This document shows, piece after piece, positions 42,536 to 54,559 of a stretch of DNA of 64,000 bases. Origin of the DNA: Branchipolynoe longqiensis (taxonomy: Eukaryota > Annelida > Polychaeta > Phyllodocida > Polynoidae); the NCBI GenBank assembly GCA_030323885.1, contig CM059187.1, forward strand, positions 83,040,027-83,104,026, read 5' to 3'. How positions within the stretch are numbered: the first letter of the stretch is position 1; each line of letters starts with the position of its first letter. Below the pieces are notes generated by a model. It saw only the letters and a program-made list of their open reading frames with translations. It was not told the origin of the DNA and did not search any database. The position numbers were made by a program, and so were the translations under genes.

Positions 42536-42627
42536 CACAAAAACACGGGGTGTGACCTCGAACATGTGCAGCCGAGACCCTGCTGAGTCGTGCTGTATGA
42601 TCGGGTTGGGTACCTCACATGCTCTCG

Positions 42628-42690
42628 CCGTGAATATGGCCTATGCTGCCGACACGGCGTAAAGCAACCACCAATCAATCAATCTCACCT
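42628..42690 (+). repeat. Retroposon 3' end with (AATC)n tail
   Basis: GAATATGGCCTATGCTGCCG and CAATCAATCAATC, sister of 13175-13240. Confidence 0.7.
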
Positions 42691-42879
42691 GGTAGCACCT
42701 GCTCCAGTCACGAAACACCTGCACAAACCCTCACAACCCAATTATCAACGCGCCCCATATGGTAACTTCCGGTCCCGAGTCACCCCCCTCCACCAGTACC
42801 CCCCGCCTCCACACACGCACTCCCCCACCCAACACACTCACACACACACAAGTAACACCTCCCAACCATCAATATTGTT

Positions 42880-43370
42880 GTGGGAGGGTGATGAAAATGG
42901 GAAATATTGCGCCTAGAGCGGGAATCGAACCCACCTCTCTAGCATTCCAGGGCAGTGTGCTAACCATTACACCACCTAGGCTACCTGATGTCACCACCCT
43001 ACCCACATATGCCTGTCTATGTGGTTCCTTGCCTGAGAGGTCAGTGCAGACCGCTACACTCGTCCCCTTGGAATTCTAAGTCTTTTAATGCTTACAATTA
43101 CATATATGCGGGAAATACAGTTACATACACATACACATACACAGAGTAGGTTCAACAACCATACAGGGCATGGATTGTGCAGGATCTTGGTCACAACACC
43201 AGTGTCATGGGGGTTGATGAAAATGGGAAATATTGCACCTAGGGCAGGAATTGGACCCATCTCTTGCATTCCAGGCCCGGGTGCTAATCATTACACCACC
43301 TAGGCTCCCTGGTGTCACCACCTTGCTCACGACTACCTGTCTATACGGCGAGAGGTCAGTGCAGACCACG
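42880..43370 (-). repeat. S2 SINE dimer
   Basis: Two reverse heads (about 42910-42985 and 43245-43310), each flanked by GATGAAAATGGGAAATATTG, with the linker TAAGTCTTTTAATGCTTAC. Same arrangement as 30580-31060. Confidence 0.82.
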
Positions 43371-43988
43371 CAATGCCATCTCGCTACACCCACACAGCAG
43401 AGCGCGCCATCCCACACGGCCTAACCACAAATCGATTTTTACTCCACGGCTGCGCCGTTACTGCTGGCGCATGGGCCAATGCTGCTTCCGGCGCGAGCAC
43501 CTCCGCCCACCTCCACCCTCCCCCGCCCCCGCCCGCCCCCACCTCCCACCCTCCCACCTGCTCACTCGGCGCGAGCATCGTAGGAACCACTGTCAGTGTT
43601 GTCACATAGGAGCAGGCAGGCAGCAGTAGGAGCACAGGCAGGGTGGTGTGGGGAGGATTACCTGGCACACACAACCACGCCATATACAACGAATGGTCTG
43701 CCGCACTGTCACATCGTGAGTACACCTAGCCTGCCATTGCTTTAGGAGTATTGAAGGGGTGTTTTACTGATGTTGTTGTGCCGTGGAAGAGAGCGGTATG
43801 GGGGGGGGGGGGGGGGATGAAGGGTACCAGAAATGACATCGCGTGGAGGAGGCTGGGATAGGTCTGGCTGACAGTGTCACCAACACTATCAGGTCGTGAA
43901 GGTTGGAGGGGCGAGGTCTCCGATTGTCTGAGAGACTCTGGGCACATCTGTAGCAAGGCGAGGTGTGTCGGTGGGTGTTTGAGTATCA
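43371..43988. other. Intergenic; GC-rich block and G-run
   Basis: 43430-43570 is CG-rich (GCGCGAGCACCTCCGCCCAC) and might be a small CpG-rich patch. A G-run of about 17 lies at 43800-43817. No coding domain recognised. Confidence 0.4.
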
Positions 43989-44322
43989 AGCAGCTGTCAT
44001 ACATCACCGGATTGAGCAACAGACAGAATTGTCTAGTCTGGTGGTGTTCGGGCGTGATAAGTATCAAAATGTATTAAAATGTGTCAAAATGTTGCGATAT
44101 CGGGTCATGAAACGGACATGAAACGGACATGAAACAGACATGAAAAGATAGCCAACAGATGAAAGAAACGCAAACTAGACAAGAACCATAGACGTCAATC
44201 CGGCGGAATCCGTTCCAAGTTTTGTGCATGTTCAAAAGTTGTACGGACACAGACTGGACTATCAACGGACTTTGTTTGGTTTCTTTCCATTTCCTCCAAT
44301 CCGGTAATGTGTGACAGCCACT
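43989..44322. mobile_element. PIF/Harbinger-like MITE, 334 bp
   Basis: Reverse-oriented relative of 34703-35035: AGCAGCTGTCATACATCACC and GTAATGTGTGACAGCCACT, repeated CATGAAACGGACATGAAACG inside. TCA on the left and TTA on the right, a one-base-changed TTA duplication. Confidence 0.82.
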
Positions 44323-44384
44323 TTATGGAGCTATCAGGGCCCTAGTGATGTGATTAATAATGGTGATAATTAATTAGGTGTTGT

Positions 44385-44608
44385 CGCTACCTGACCTGGA
44401 AATTGGCATTACTAGGATAGGCCGTGGAGTGGTTAGCTCAATATCAGGATAATCTGATTGAATGAAATATCGGGTCATGATGGTGGTGGCCTGCTCTCAC
44501 AGTGGGGCAGCACTATAAAGTCGCTATAAGTGCGCACAGTCACAAATCGACATCCATCGTGGTATGAATTCAGATGTTGCCATGGTGTAAAACCCCAACA
44601 AACAAACA
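44385..44608 (+). repeat. S1 SINE, headless
   Basis: GGCATTACTAGGATAGGCCG to GTAAAACCCCAACAAACAAAC. Confidence 0.78.
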
Positions 44609-44721
44609 CCACCCTACAACCCAAGTGCATGGCTGGGCTGGTATTGAAAGTTAGCCTAGTCATGACTTACCTTGAGCTCCCACTGTCCAAGCTTGGCGGT
44701 ATGGTGGTATAAGAAGTGGAG

Positions 44722-45041
44722 TTGGAGTTTTACGTCCGGGCAACATGTAAGGTCATATCAGGACGGGTACCGACTTGTGACAGTGCACATTCATGGTGAC
44801 TTTATAGTGCTGCCCCACAGGGAAATCGGGCCACCGGCACGACAACCCGATATCCCACTCAGTCACATTATCCTATACCTGAGCTAACCAGTCCTTGCCA
44901 TGTCCTATGAATGCCAAGTCCTAGGCTAGGAAGGGTCAAGTATAAATGTTCTATGTCACTGGATTGACTTGACCTGGAACCGACCTCCTGACCTCCCGCA
45001 CCCGAGGCCCGCGCTGTACCGATTAGGCCACCACGCGCGTT
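44722..45041 (-). repeat. S1 SINE, full length
   Basis: GTTTTACGTCCGGGCAACATG at the left; head CGCGTGGTGGCCTAATCGG (minus strand) at the right. Confidence 0.85.
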
Positions 45042-45325
45042 ATATAAATATATATATATATATATGTATAACGAGTTCATGACACGGAGCATCATTCAAA
45101 AGAGCAACTGTTCTGCACCATAAATTGCCCGCCGGGGACTTGGGTTGGATTAATAGGGCATGACACACTTTTACCCAGAAAGGAAGTCCTTGGCATTACT
45201 GCGTACTTAGAAGTGTCAGTGTGACTCAAGCATACCAGCATACGTGTACATTCTGACGCATGACGCTGAATATCACTGGGGTTACTTCTTGCATGGCAAG
45301 CATTCGCTTCTTTCTTCTGGTCTTA

Positions 45326-46299
45326 AGGCCCTGTCATATTATGGCACATCTCACAAGTGCGCCGCCAACGCGTAAAATTACTTATTTACATTGAGATGCA
45401 TCAAACTTGTCAGCGCGGGGGGAAAAGTTGGATGTCAGCGTAATGTAGTGGACATTAGTGTAGCGTCGGTCTGACATAGCGGTATGTATGTCGACGCATG
45501 AGAAAGAAAAAAGAAGTTTGCCACAACGAGTGGCTAACATGCCTCTCGCGCATGTGTCATTTACCTAGCATTGGCATAATGCGTTCCCAACGTTCTGCTA
45601 GCGACCATTAAGCATGTTGCAAACATATGAGAGCATAGTGCCAGCGCATGAGTGACGCATGGCCAATGACAATCCAGCGCATTTCGGCATTGTGCTTGCA
45701 TGCACCTAGCACACGGGATGTTGGCATAATGCATGAGTAATGCATGCCAACATGCGGGGGGCACCCGCCCCACCCACAAAACGCTCACCGCACGTTTGCA
45801 GAATGCCGGCAAATGGTATATACATTAAGCAAGCACCAGACGCGCACCCTATACGTCAAATACATCGAAACATGGTGGAGAAATGCCAACCGCACATCGG
45901 CCATATGTTATGTATACCCTAGAACAATGTCATCATACATTGGCATTACGTTGCCAATGCGCGGACTGAACGCTCGCCATCAGAGGAATGAAAGTCAATG
46001 TAGGACAACATAAGAACAACGTTCCTCCAATGCGCATCTAACGTATCTCGACGTATACCTAACATAGGCGTAAGATAAGCACCCATGTGTTGTCGTACGT
46101 CAAACGTTTTGTGCATGCACAAAACTTCGCCGACCTCCTGACACGCGCCGCCGTATGTCGACGAACATCAACTTACATTGACCTATACCAACACCCCCCT
46201 AATGCATGGGTAATGCTTAACGACGTATCCCGACATAGTGGCATAAAATCACATATGTCGCGTTACGTTTGCACGATGCATCGTAATGTGACAGCCCCA
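45326..46299. mobile_element. PIF/Harbinger-like MITE, 974 bp
   Basis: Ends AGGCCCTGTCATATTATGGC and complement of CATCGTAATGTGACAGCCCC, with TTA at 45323-45325 and 46300-46302. The interior is dense in CATGCGT, TGGCAT and CGTA words, distantly like 16536-17222. No transposase frame. Confidence 0.78.
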
Positions 46300-46475
46300 T
46301 TACTGTGAGTAGTAGACCTAGAGTAGATCTATGGGAATAATGCAATTAGAAAGTCACGCAGTGATTATGCATGATCTATTGTCCTCTTTTAAAATAAAGC
46401 GATAGATTTAGATACATTACACAGAAGATTTAATACATATAACCATGTTTGCCCAAGACAATGCAAGGCCTACAA

Positions 46476-46990
46476 GTATGTATATATATATATATAGATA
46501 CCCATATGTGCACATGATTATCTACCTATATATATATATATATATATATCCATATAATTGTCACCAGTACAGTGAGCATAACGGTCGTTGAGGCGTGGGC
46601 GAGTAGGTGGCGCCACGTGGATACCTTAGGTTGTATCAGTAGATGTTCTAATGAAAAGACAAGCCGATTACTGAGCACGCTGGGGAATAAATGGAATCTG
46701 CTGGCCTTATTATATGTGTATAATGCCATACACAACATATATATACATATGTGATGTATAATGCATTATACATGTATAAATACAAGGGTATCATGAACAT
46801 CCTATATTTCCTGTTGCGCATTGGTGGCGCCCCCCCCCCCCCCACCTACCAGCTGTCGGGTAAATTGCCGGGCGGGCGCCCCCCTCACTACACACTGGAG
46901 GACATTTTTAAAATTATATCAACACATGTGCGCATATATGTATATATTTATATATATATACATATATATATATGTATATCTGTCTGTTTA
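46476..46990. repeat. TA-rich microsatellite cluster
   Basis: TA blocks at 46478-46500, 46528-46556 and 46925-46978. A palindromic ATGTATAATGCATTATACAT lies at 46752-46771. The intervening GC-rich GGTGGCGCC patch is unexplained. Confidence 0.7.
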
Positions 46991-47217
46991 TTACATTATA
47001 TGAGTTCAATGGTCATCGCAGTATTCAGAAAGGGATTGTGGGAATCGGTAGAGCTGGTAACACAGTGGTAGGAAAGGGATGGTAGGAATAAGTAAAGCTG
47101 GTGGAAACTTATAGGCGGTATGTGTAAGTTGCTGACAACTGATAGCGGGTTTACTGAATAAGTCAACTTATGCTGCCAACAAATGATGATGAGACTCCAT
47201 CCCTCAAACAATGTAGC

Positions 47218-47963
47218 AAAACTCCTGGGCCCATATGTATGAGCCAATTTTTAACCGGACCAGGGTTAAAGGAGGGTGCCGGGTTAGCTAACCGCAGAGT
47301 TCCAAATGTGTCACGGGGGATGTATGTGACCAAAACGCGCCCGAGTTAGCTAACGTTTCAGTTATTTATAGATTTGGGAAATCCCTCTGCGTTATTAGGC
47401 TCAAATATATTAAATGCTATCATATTTAACAGAATTACATACACAATAAGTGAAATCAAATCAATTTAACCCTAAATTCGAACCCTCCTTAAGGCTACCG
47501 CCGCATTGGCGGCGATATTAATAGTTATATTTTCGAATCGACGAAGGTAAAGTAAACAAATCGCCGCCGCCGCCGCCGCATCGACATCGCTCTCCATACT
47601 GGCGGAGGAGGCGGTTTGTTGACTGTCCCTTCGTCGATTCGAAAATATTAATATTAATATCGCCGCCAATGCGGCGGTAGCCTTAAGGAGGGTTCAAATT
47701 TAGGGTTAAATTGATAAAATTTCACTTATTGCGTATGTAATTCTGTTAAATATGATCGCATTGAATAGATTTGGCCATAATCGGTGCCTAACCCCACCTT
47801 TAACCCTCCTTTCGCATGGGGTTAGTGCAGGCGACTTTACCCTCGCCGAGTTAGTTTAACCCGGACACATACATACGCAGTTTTCGCCGCTAACCCGGGA
47901 AATCCGCACGACGCAGGGTTACGACCGCTAACCCGGACACATACATATAGGCCCAGGAGTTTT
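47218..47963. mobile_element. GC-core foldback element with AAAACTCCTGGGCC ends, 746 bp
   Basis: The outer ends AAAACTCCTGGGCCCATATG and CATATAGGCCCAGGAGTTTT are inverted. Several inner pairs are also inverted (GGGTTAGCTAACC; TTAACCCTAAATTCGAA; CCGCCGCATTGGCGGCGAT; TTTTCGAATCGACGAA), so almost the whole 746 bp can fold back on itself. It shares its centre with 29311-29949 and 61678-62633. Confidence 0.82.
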
Positions 47964-49078
47964 AGGAACGAGGGACCGTAGCGATACCAATATCAAAGTG
48001 AGCTGTCCAATTTGTATATCACGATCACTTAATCAGCACCAGATAGCCTCCCCAATCGCCCACCCCCAGACACAATGCCGTAACCCTTTTTTCTTTGATA
48101 AACGATTGACTTAATATAAGCATATTGCCTATTATCCCCATTCTCATATTGAATTCCTTCACACTGTAGTCAATATATATGTATATTATACTCATATACA
48201 TATACAGACAATTGCAGTAACAATATATCAATGAACATCCACTGCTGTTATGTGGGTGCCTTTGCCTTTATTCTTCTTAGGTATGATTACTTTCGTTATT
48301 ATTATTATTATTAAATTCTGGTCAAATCAATATAAGTCCGCATTTTGCATAGACCGAGCGCACACTGCATTGCTTCTCCCCACCACTCCAATGACTTGAG
48401 GGTTCTCGCTGGGAATAGGAGAATAGCTTTAGATGCTGACGGTGCACAAACTCACCATCACTCAATCAACCTCAGTCGATATGTGTGATTGGACTCCCCA
48501 CTTGGGCTGTGTGGGAGATTGATAACTTCTGCTTACATTCTAAATACTATGTAAATACTCACATTGATCTGACTAATATTGATCTAGTTATATGACACTA
48601 CTGTTACTATATTGCTATGGAACTTTTGGGCTACAGAATTTCGTTGTACTACATGGTGCAAATTGTGTATTCAACAGGTATTGTACACATTATTCTATAT
48701 ACCTTTCGTGTAAATAACCCTGAATTGAAAAATGGCTGGAAGACCAGTGCTTCGGCACTGACAAGAGACTTATTCAGCAGAATAAACATATTTACCCTCC
48801 CCCCCAAATATATATATATATCGCAATCAATGTAAGAGATTCCTGCCACTGGTTCCCGCATATACGAACCACTCAGCCCCATGGGATGCCGGGTTCGCCT
48901 GGTTTAGGTTATAGCCGATAGGTGGCGACATAGACAGCAATTCTTGTTCTCTTTTCTTTTCTACCGTAGGCTCTTTTCTTTACTACGGAGCCAGGGGTCA
49001 TAGTTTAGTGGTGACTTTGCATTTGATAGATAATCTGTTAATCAACGTAAAATCCCTACCCCCGTGCTTGGATCCTAA
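47964..49078. other. Intergenic with a weak dispersed repeat
   Basis: GGAAGACCAGTGCTTCGGCA (about 48735) matches GAAGACCAGTGCTACAGCAC at about 1645. (ATT)n at 48298-48315. No coding signal. Confidence 0.45.
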
Positions 49079-49672
49079 AGGGCCGGTCACACATGTATAC
49101 ATTAGTGGATGTAGTGGAACGTAGTGGAGGCTAACATAGTTCAACGTAATTCAACATAGTTCAACGTAGTGCAGCGTACCGGCATACATACTTCTCAGTG
49201 ATGATAATGTGATAATAACGTCTGTGGGCCGTGAGTTCCGATTTAAGCTTTGGAGATGTTCAAAAGAGCACTACGTTTGAGGGAGACGTAGCCTCCGTGA
49301 TGATAACATACTCTAGAGTACTCTAGCATACTCTAGCATACTTCTTAATGTACTCTAGCATACTCTGGCATACTCTAGCATACTCTAGCATTCTTTACCA
49401 TGGTCACATAGCCGTTAGTGGATGAAGTTGAACGTAGTGGAGGGTAACATAATTAGACGTAGTTGAACGTAGTTGAATGTAGTTGGACGTACCGGGATCC
49501 ATACCATAACATACCGGGATCCGTACCGTAACTTATTTATTCGTACCATTAGGTGGGTCGTCAACCTAAACCTGCCAGACCTTAACATATTTGAACATAG
49601 TGACAGTACTTTTCACCCACGTTATTCTATCTACGTTCAACTACGTTCAGTAATGTATGTGTGACTGGCCCT
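49079..49672. mobile_element. PIF/Harbinger-like MITE, 594 bp, CATACTCTAG-rich
   Basis: Ends AGGGCCGGTCACACATGTAT and complement of GTATGTGTGACTGGCCCT; TAA/TTA flanks. The inside has TAGTGGA and AACGTAGT repeats and a block of CATACTCTAG 10-mers (about 49310-49390). Same family as 51607-52188. Confidence 0.8.
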
Positions 49673-49792
49673 TTAAAAGTCCCTTCTTGTCTCTATTCTC
49701 CTCACAACAGAACTATTTATAAAAGTATCGGTCACCTAGACAATATTGCCGAATCACTCAAGGTTCTGGCGGGCTTCCCCTGTGGGTTTGTT

Positions 49793-50127
49793 TGTTTGTT
49801 GTTGTTTTGTGTCCTAGCAACATCTAAGGCATATCAGGATGGGTACCGATTTGTGGCAGAGTGCGCTCATGGCAACCTTATAGTGCTGCCCCACTGGGAG
49901 ACCAGGCCACCAGCACAATGGCCTGATATCCCACTCAGTCACATTATCATTACACTGAGCCAACCAGTCATTGCCCTATCCTAATAATGCCAAGCACCTG
50001 GCTAGGAAGCGACAAGTATCAATTTTTAATTCATTGGTTTGACTCAACCAGGGTTCGAATGGATCGGCTCGAATCCCACGATCTACCAAAACGGGAGACG
50101 GACGCTCAACTCATTCAGCCATCCCAG
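49793..50127 (-). repeat. S1 SINE, full length
   Basis: TTTGTGTCCTAGCAACATC tail side to head GGGATGGCTGAATGAGTTG (minus strand). A short extra GGATCGGCTCGAAT near the B box is a local duplication. Confidence 0.85.
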
Positions 50128-50234
50128 AAGGTGTTGCTGAAACGAGTGTGTGATTCCTGAGTGCCACACTGTGCTGCTGCCCGCAGATCAATAGAAGTGA
50201 TAGCCGCGACTGGCTAGCAGAATAGAGCAGTTCG

Positions 50235-50420
50235 GGCTGGGTAACATAGGTGGTGTAATGGTTAGCACACTGGCCCGGAATGCAAAGAGATGTGCGTTTG
50301 AGTCCCGCTCTAGGCGTAATCTTTCACATATTCATCACCCCCGATGAGATTGATGCCATGACCAGGATCCTGTACAAGCTATGCGCTGTATATTTGTTGA
50401 ACCTACCCTGTTATAAAACA
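50235..50420 (+). repeat. S2 SINE
   Basis: Head GGTGGTGTAATGGTTAGCAC, B-box-like GCGTTTGAGTCCCGC, then CATATTCATCACCCCC and GACCAGGATCCTGTACAAGC. Confidence 0.8.
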
Positions 50421-50507
50421 TCTGGGAACCGGCCATCTGGAACCTGCGTGTTTCACAAACACTCCTCAGGTGGGGCCTGACCACTGACTGTCGGTCCTCA
50501 CCTCCAG

Positions 50508-50991
50508 TGTTACTCTCAACAACTCATTTAAAGAAAGGGAGACAAGTCACGCAAGATTGACAGTGAAGGGTTGTGCTTTATTGGCACCAACTCCTGTTCA
50601 CCTACTAGCGACCTATCACCCTGACTCCCTACCAGGTGTACACACACACCCACATACTCCTGTACAAGCTCATCCACAATCAGTGCCTACATCCCATTGA
50701 ACCTGAGTCCAATGGGTGTTACACACAGCTCAGCCTCTTTGGAGTGTATATGCTCTAGTTGAAGTGTAGAGAGTGGAGTGGCCTCAAAGAGTGCCTAGTA
50801 TGGGGTATGCATGGCAGCTATAAGGAACCCAGGTGACTGGACTCACACAGCTCAGCCAATCAGACACCCTCTACAGCCTGGGTTGGCGATGCCCTAATAT
50901 GCGGCAGCTGTCACTCAACCCTAGCTGCAGGTGGTGTCCATAATCTATGTAGGATGGCTGGGTGCGCTTGTCCATTGGTCCCATGGTAACA
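50508..50991 (-). mobile_element. Candidate solo LTR, ~484 bp
   Basis: On the minus strand it starts TGTTAC and ends GTAACA. It contains a TATA-like TTATAG about mid-way, and a CAATAAAGC polyadenylation-type signal about 75 bp before its end. These are the expected landmarks of an LTR. The adjoining 5-mers (TCCAG and GGTAG) are not a clean target duplication, and no internal retroelement genes are present. It could also be an unrelated sequence with chance ends. Confidence 0.4.
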
Positions 50992-51299
50992 GGTAGTTGC
51001 GGACATTTACAATAAACATATATTCAAATGCTCTTCCCCTCCTCTTGCATCCTTTCTGGTGCATGGAGGGAACATTTCCACAATAATTAACTGTCTCTTA
51101 AATATGAACATCACATCACAATCTCGGTCGCTATGCGTTAATACCTTTCCACATAGGCGCTTATTTCACAACGCAAGTGGGGCACCCATTGCTTCTCTGT
51201 AACATGATCATGGTCCCCACTCCGTCGTGCGAGAATAGTAATGTTCTCTGGCAGTATATGAATCTGAACCGAAAAATCTGTATATTTTTACACTGTCTA
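50992..51299. other. Intergenic, no feature recognised
   Basis: No repeat or coding signal recognised. Confidence 0.4.
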
Positions 51300-51562
51300 T
51301 GCAAGTGTTTTTTTTCTTCTTTATATCTTGAAGATTTATACTGCCTATCATTGAGAACTCTGAATAGACTTGTTTTCACCATTAGACAGTTTTTCGATAG
51401 AAAGCCCAAGCCTACAATTTTACCAAGCCAAGGGACTTTTAACCTCCCACATGTATGAGAGCAACTGGCCTTTGATGAGGCTGTAAGTTATACACAGCAG
51501 TGGAAATCCAAATTGACAGACCATGGAAAATGGACCATGGGGAATCGAACTAGCGACCTTCA
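51300..51562 (-). repeat. S3 SINE, (CAA)n-subfamily
   Basis: Reverse S3 with the same 3' module as 1-290 (GACTTGTTTTCACCATTAGAC), then body; the head is eroded near 51540. Confidence 0.75.
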
Positions 51563-52385
51563 GATTATTTCCTGTATGTATGTAATTGTAAGCATTAAGC
51601 GACTTAAGGCCCAGTCACATACACGTTAGTGACCGTAGTTGAACGTAGTGGAGATTAACGTAGTTCAACGTAGGTCAACATAGTGCAATGTAGTGCAATG
51701 CCATCATCCATACTTCTCCGTGATGAGAACGTGATAAGAACGTGTGTGGGCCGTGAGTTCTGATTTAAGCTTTGGATATCTTCAAAGGAGAGGTAGGTTT
51801 GAGGCAGACTTAGCCTCCGTGATGATAACATACTCTAGCATACTCTAGCATACTCTAGCATACATATTAATGTACTCTAGCATACTCTAGTGTACCCTAG
51901 CGTACTTTGATCCACCCAAAACCTTGGTTGTTCTGCCATGGTCACATAGCAATTAGTGGACGAAGTTGAAGGTAGTTGTACGTAGTGGAGGGTAACGTAG
52001 TTCAAAATAGTTCAATGTAGTTGGATGTACCACAATCCGTACCATAACATATTTATCTGTACTATTAGGTGGGTGATCAACAAAAATCTGCCGTACCTTA
52101 ACATAGTTTAATGTAGTGATAGCACGTTTCAGCCTCGTTAATCTATCTATGGATCAATACGTCCACTAACGTGTATGTGACCGGGGCTTTACGATTCCAG
52201 GGGGAGGAGTGTAGTAGTCTGCACTGACATCTCAGGCAAGGAGCCACATAAACAGGTAGGCGTGGATAAGTCGGTAACATCACATAGCCTAGGTAGTGAA
52301 ATTGTTAGCACACTGGACCGGAATGCAAAGAGATGTGGGTTCGAGTCCCATTCGAGGCGCAATATTTCCCTATTTCATCACCCCC
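51563..52385 (+). repeat. S2 SINE split by a MITE
   Basis: Linker CCTGTATGTATGTAATTG and AAGCATTAAGCGACTTA at the left, then the MITE. It continues as TTACGATTCCAGGGGG, leader GTCTGCACTGACATCTC, and a head with GGGTTCGAGTCCC at about 52338. Confidence 0.83.
51607..52188. mobile_element. PIF/Harbinger-like MITE, 582 bp, TTA TSD in S2
   Basis: Ends AGGCCCAGTCACATACACG and CGTGTATGTGACCGGGGCT. TTA on both sides (51604-51606; 52189-52191). The empty site is known from intact S2 copies (GACTTACAATTCC), so the 3-bp duplication is directly supported. CATACTCTAG 10-mers inside. Confidence 0.92.
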
Positions 52386-53190
52386 ACAACACTACGTTGA
52401 ATGTCTCGAAAGATGAAATACAGTATTTTTTTTAATATTTTTTTTTTTATTGAGGCTGTATTTATACTGTCCATAGCATATAAGCCCGGGTACCCAGGCT
52501 TGTTTTCAATGCTGGCCAGTTGGAGTGTTGGTGTTATCTTACCACACAGTGGCTGCTGATAAGGTATTTGTTTGCCTGCATTTCAGTAGCAGATAGATAA
52601 TTGGTTGGTATGGTTAATAGCCTATGTTAGTTTTTTTTGGATTTTCTTGGTATATATGTATTTATGTTTTCTACTCTTATTACTAGACTAGCCTACTCCT
52701 ATTTACATATCATAGGCTTGTACATAGCTGTGTGGTGTGTTATCTGGCTACTTTTGGCATGGTTACCTTCTATTGGGCGTCCCGCTGGTGGGCCGTGAAT
52801 GTAGCTGCATTATATATTATACATGTAATATATATATAGGTATGTCCATTATATGTGAGATGGAAGTTTGAAAGTGAGAAAGAAGACTGACCGTTGACTC
52901 ACGGCGTGGAAGAGGCGGGGAGGAGAGAATGCCCGCTCCCCAGCGAATATCATGGCGGATAAGATGGGTACAGACAAATATTAGGGGACTGACGTTATTT
53001 ATGGGTGATATCCACCTAATGCATTACATATTATAGGCTTATATATATAATATATGTCCATGATAGCTGTGTTGCAGATGACATTATTTATTGCGCAGAT
53101 TATCTATATTGTGTAAAAGGTGTATATATATGCAGATAGATCTATATATGAAGACCGAATGGATCTAGCTGGATTGTATGTTCCTAAATA
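52386..53190. other. Intergenic, no feature recognised
   Basis: A T-run near 52425-52450 and TA-rich patches; otherwise unique-looking. Confidence 0.4.
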
Positions 53191-53686
53191 CAGTGTAACC
53201 CCATTGAACCAAACTTGAAGGGACCCTAGAAATTTGTTTGGATTAACCGATCATTAGTTTAACCGAGCTTTGGTTTCAACTTTGACTTTGAGTTTGAGTA
53301 AGAGTGTATTGCACATGTAATATACAATATATGTGGACACTTTGATTATTGTTTTTTTATATACATACAGTATAACCCCGTTGAACCAAGCTCGGTTAAA
53401 CAAAACGATCGGGTAATCCAAACAAACTTCTAGGGTTGCTTCAAAATACTACCATTTATCATATAAAAAAGCCAGTGGGGTCTCAGACGACCTTATAACA
53501 ACATGAAAGTTTAGTTTAACCGTACCGGAAGTGGCCTGAGGTCCGACAATTTTGTTTGGATTAACCAACTTTGGTTTAACCGACTTTTTTATATGATAAA
53601 TGGGAGTATTTTGCCGGGCCGCCGAAAAAAGTTTGCATTAACCGATCGTTTGGTTTAACCGAGCTTGGTTTAACGGAGTTGTACTG
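53191..53686. mobile_element. Mariner/Tc1-like MITE, 496 bp
   Basis: CAGTGTAACCCCATTGAACC to GGTTTAACGGAGTTGTACTG with TA flanks. An internal end-like CAGTATAACCCCGTTGAACC occurs near 53368, as in 17774-18288. Confidence 0.85.
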
Positions 53687-54211
53687 TACTATAATTATTA
53701 TCTGTGCAAACTCCTGCTGATACCGTGTTATAGGAAGAAGGTTGGCCTAGTGGCAAAGGACATGGACCTATAGGGTTTGCCAGTTCATAGCAATAAGAGA
53801 AGCATCGTGAATAGCTAACCTGGATATGGACATCTTATCCAGCTGCCGCTGACGTTGGTGATGGCCGCTTGGCTGGACCAAACCATACAACTATATACAA
53901 TGGAAATTAGAATGTAAGGTTTGACCTCCTTATTAAGGTCATACCAGCTTACCATCTTAAAGTTTTAACAGAATGGAGAGAAATGCTTCAATACTACAAG
54001 GCGATTAGGATTGGTTACTGGGCGTTACAGTAAAATACAAATACCCTCACCTCGAGGTTGTGTCAGGGTTGTAGCTTCCAATGATGAGGAGGGAGAAATG
54101 ATTGAAAAAGTGTTCCCAACGGCAATGTCAGTACATCTGGCAGAAACAGGTTGATACTGAATCATATGAATGTTATAGCCATGAGGTTGGGTCTTTCCCA
54201 GAGAAACTTAA
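53687..54211. other. Intergenic, no feature recognised
   Basis: No repeat or coding signal recognised. Confidence 0.4.
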
Positions 54212-54559
54212 CGTTGCATAGTCCGATGGTTTTGAGTTTCTGTAATTTTTTTGAGATAAATATATTAGACCGATCACTAGGATCTACTTTAAATCAGCTA
54301 AAAGTTACTTTTATTTTAAATGGTTAACTTTTGAGATATTTGAAATGCAAACAAGGAAAATTAGTTTTGGCAAGCTTGCCAAAGCTCTGACACCATAGAC
54401 CTCTACAGTAACAGGTTCTATTGAATTGACTCAGTATTCCTTTCTATGCAGAAACAAATGTTCAATAAGTGCATCAGTATCTAAATTAGATATGCAAACA
54501 TCAAATCTAGATAATTGTTTTGGTTTTGAAAATTTCATATTTCATCAGACTATGCAACT
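54212..54559. mobile_element. TTAA-type MITE, 348 bp
   Basis: CGTTGCATAGTCCGATGG to CATCAGACTATGCAACT, TTAA at 54208-54211 and 54560-54563, with the GGCAAGCTTGCC centre. Confidence 0.88.
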
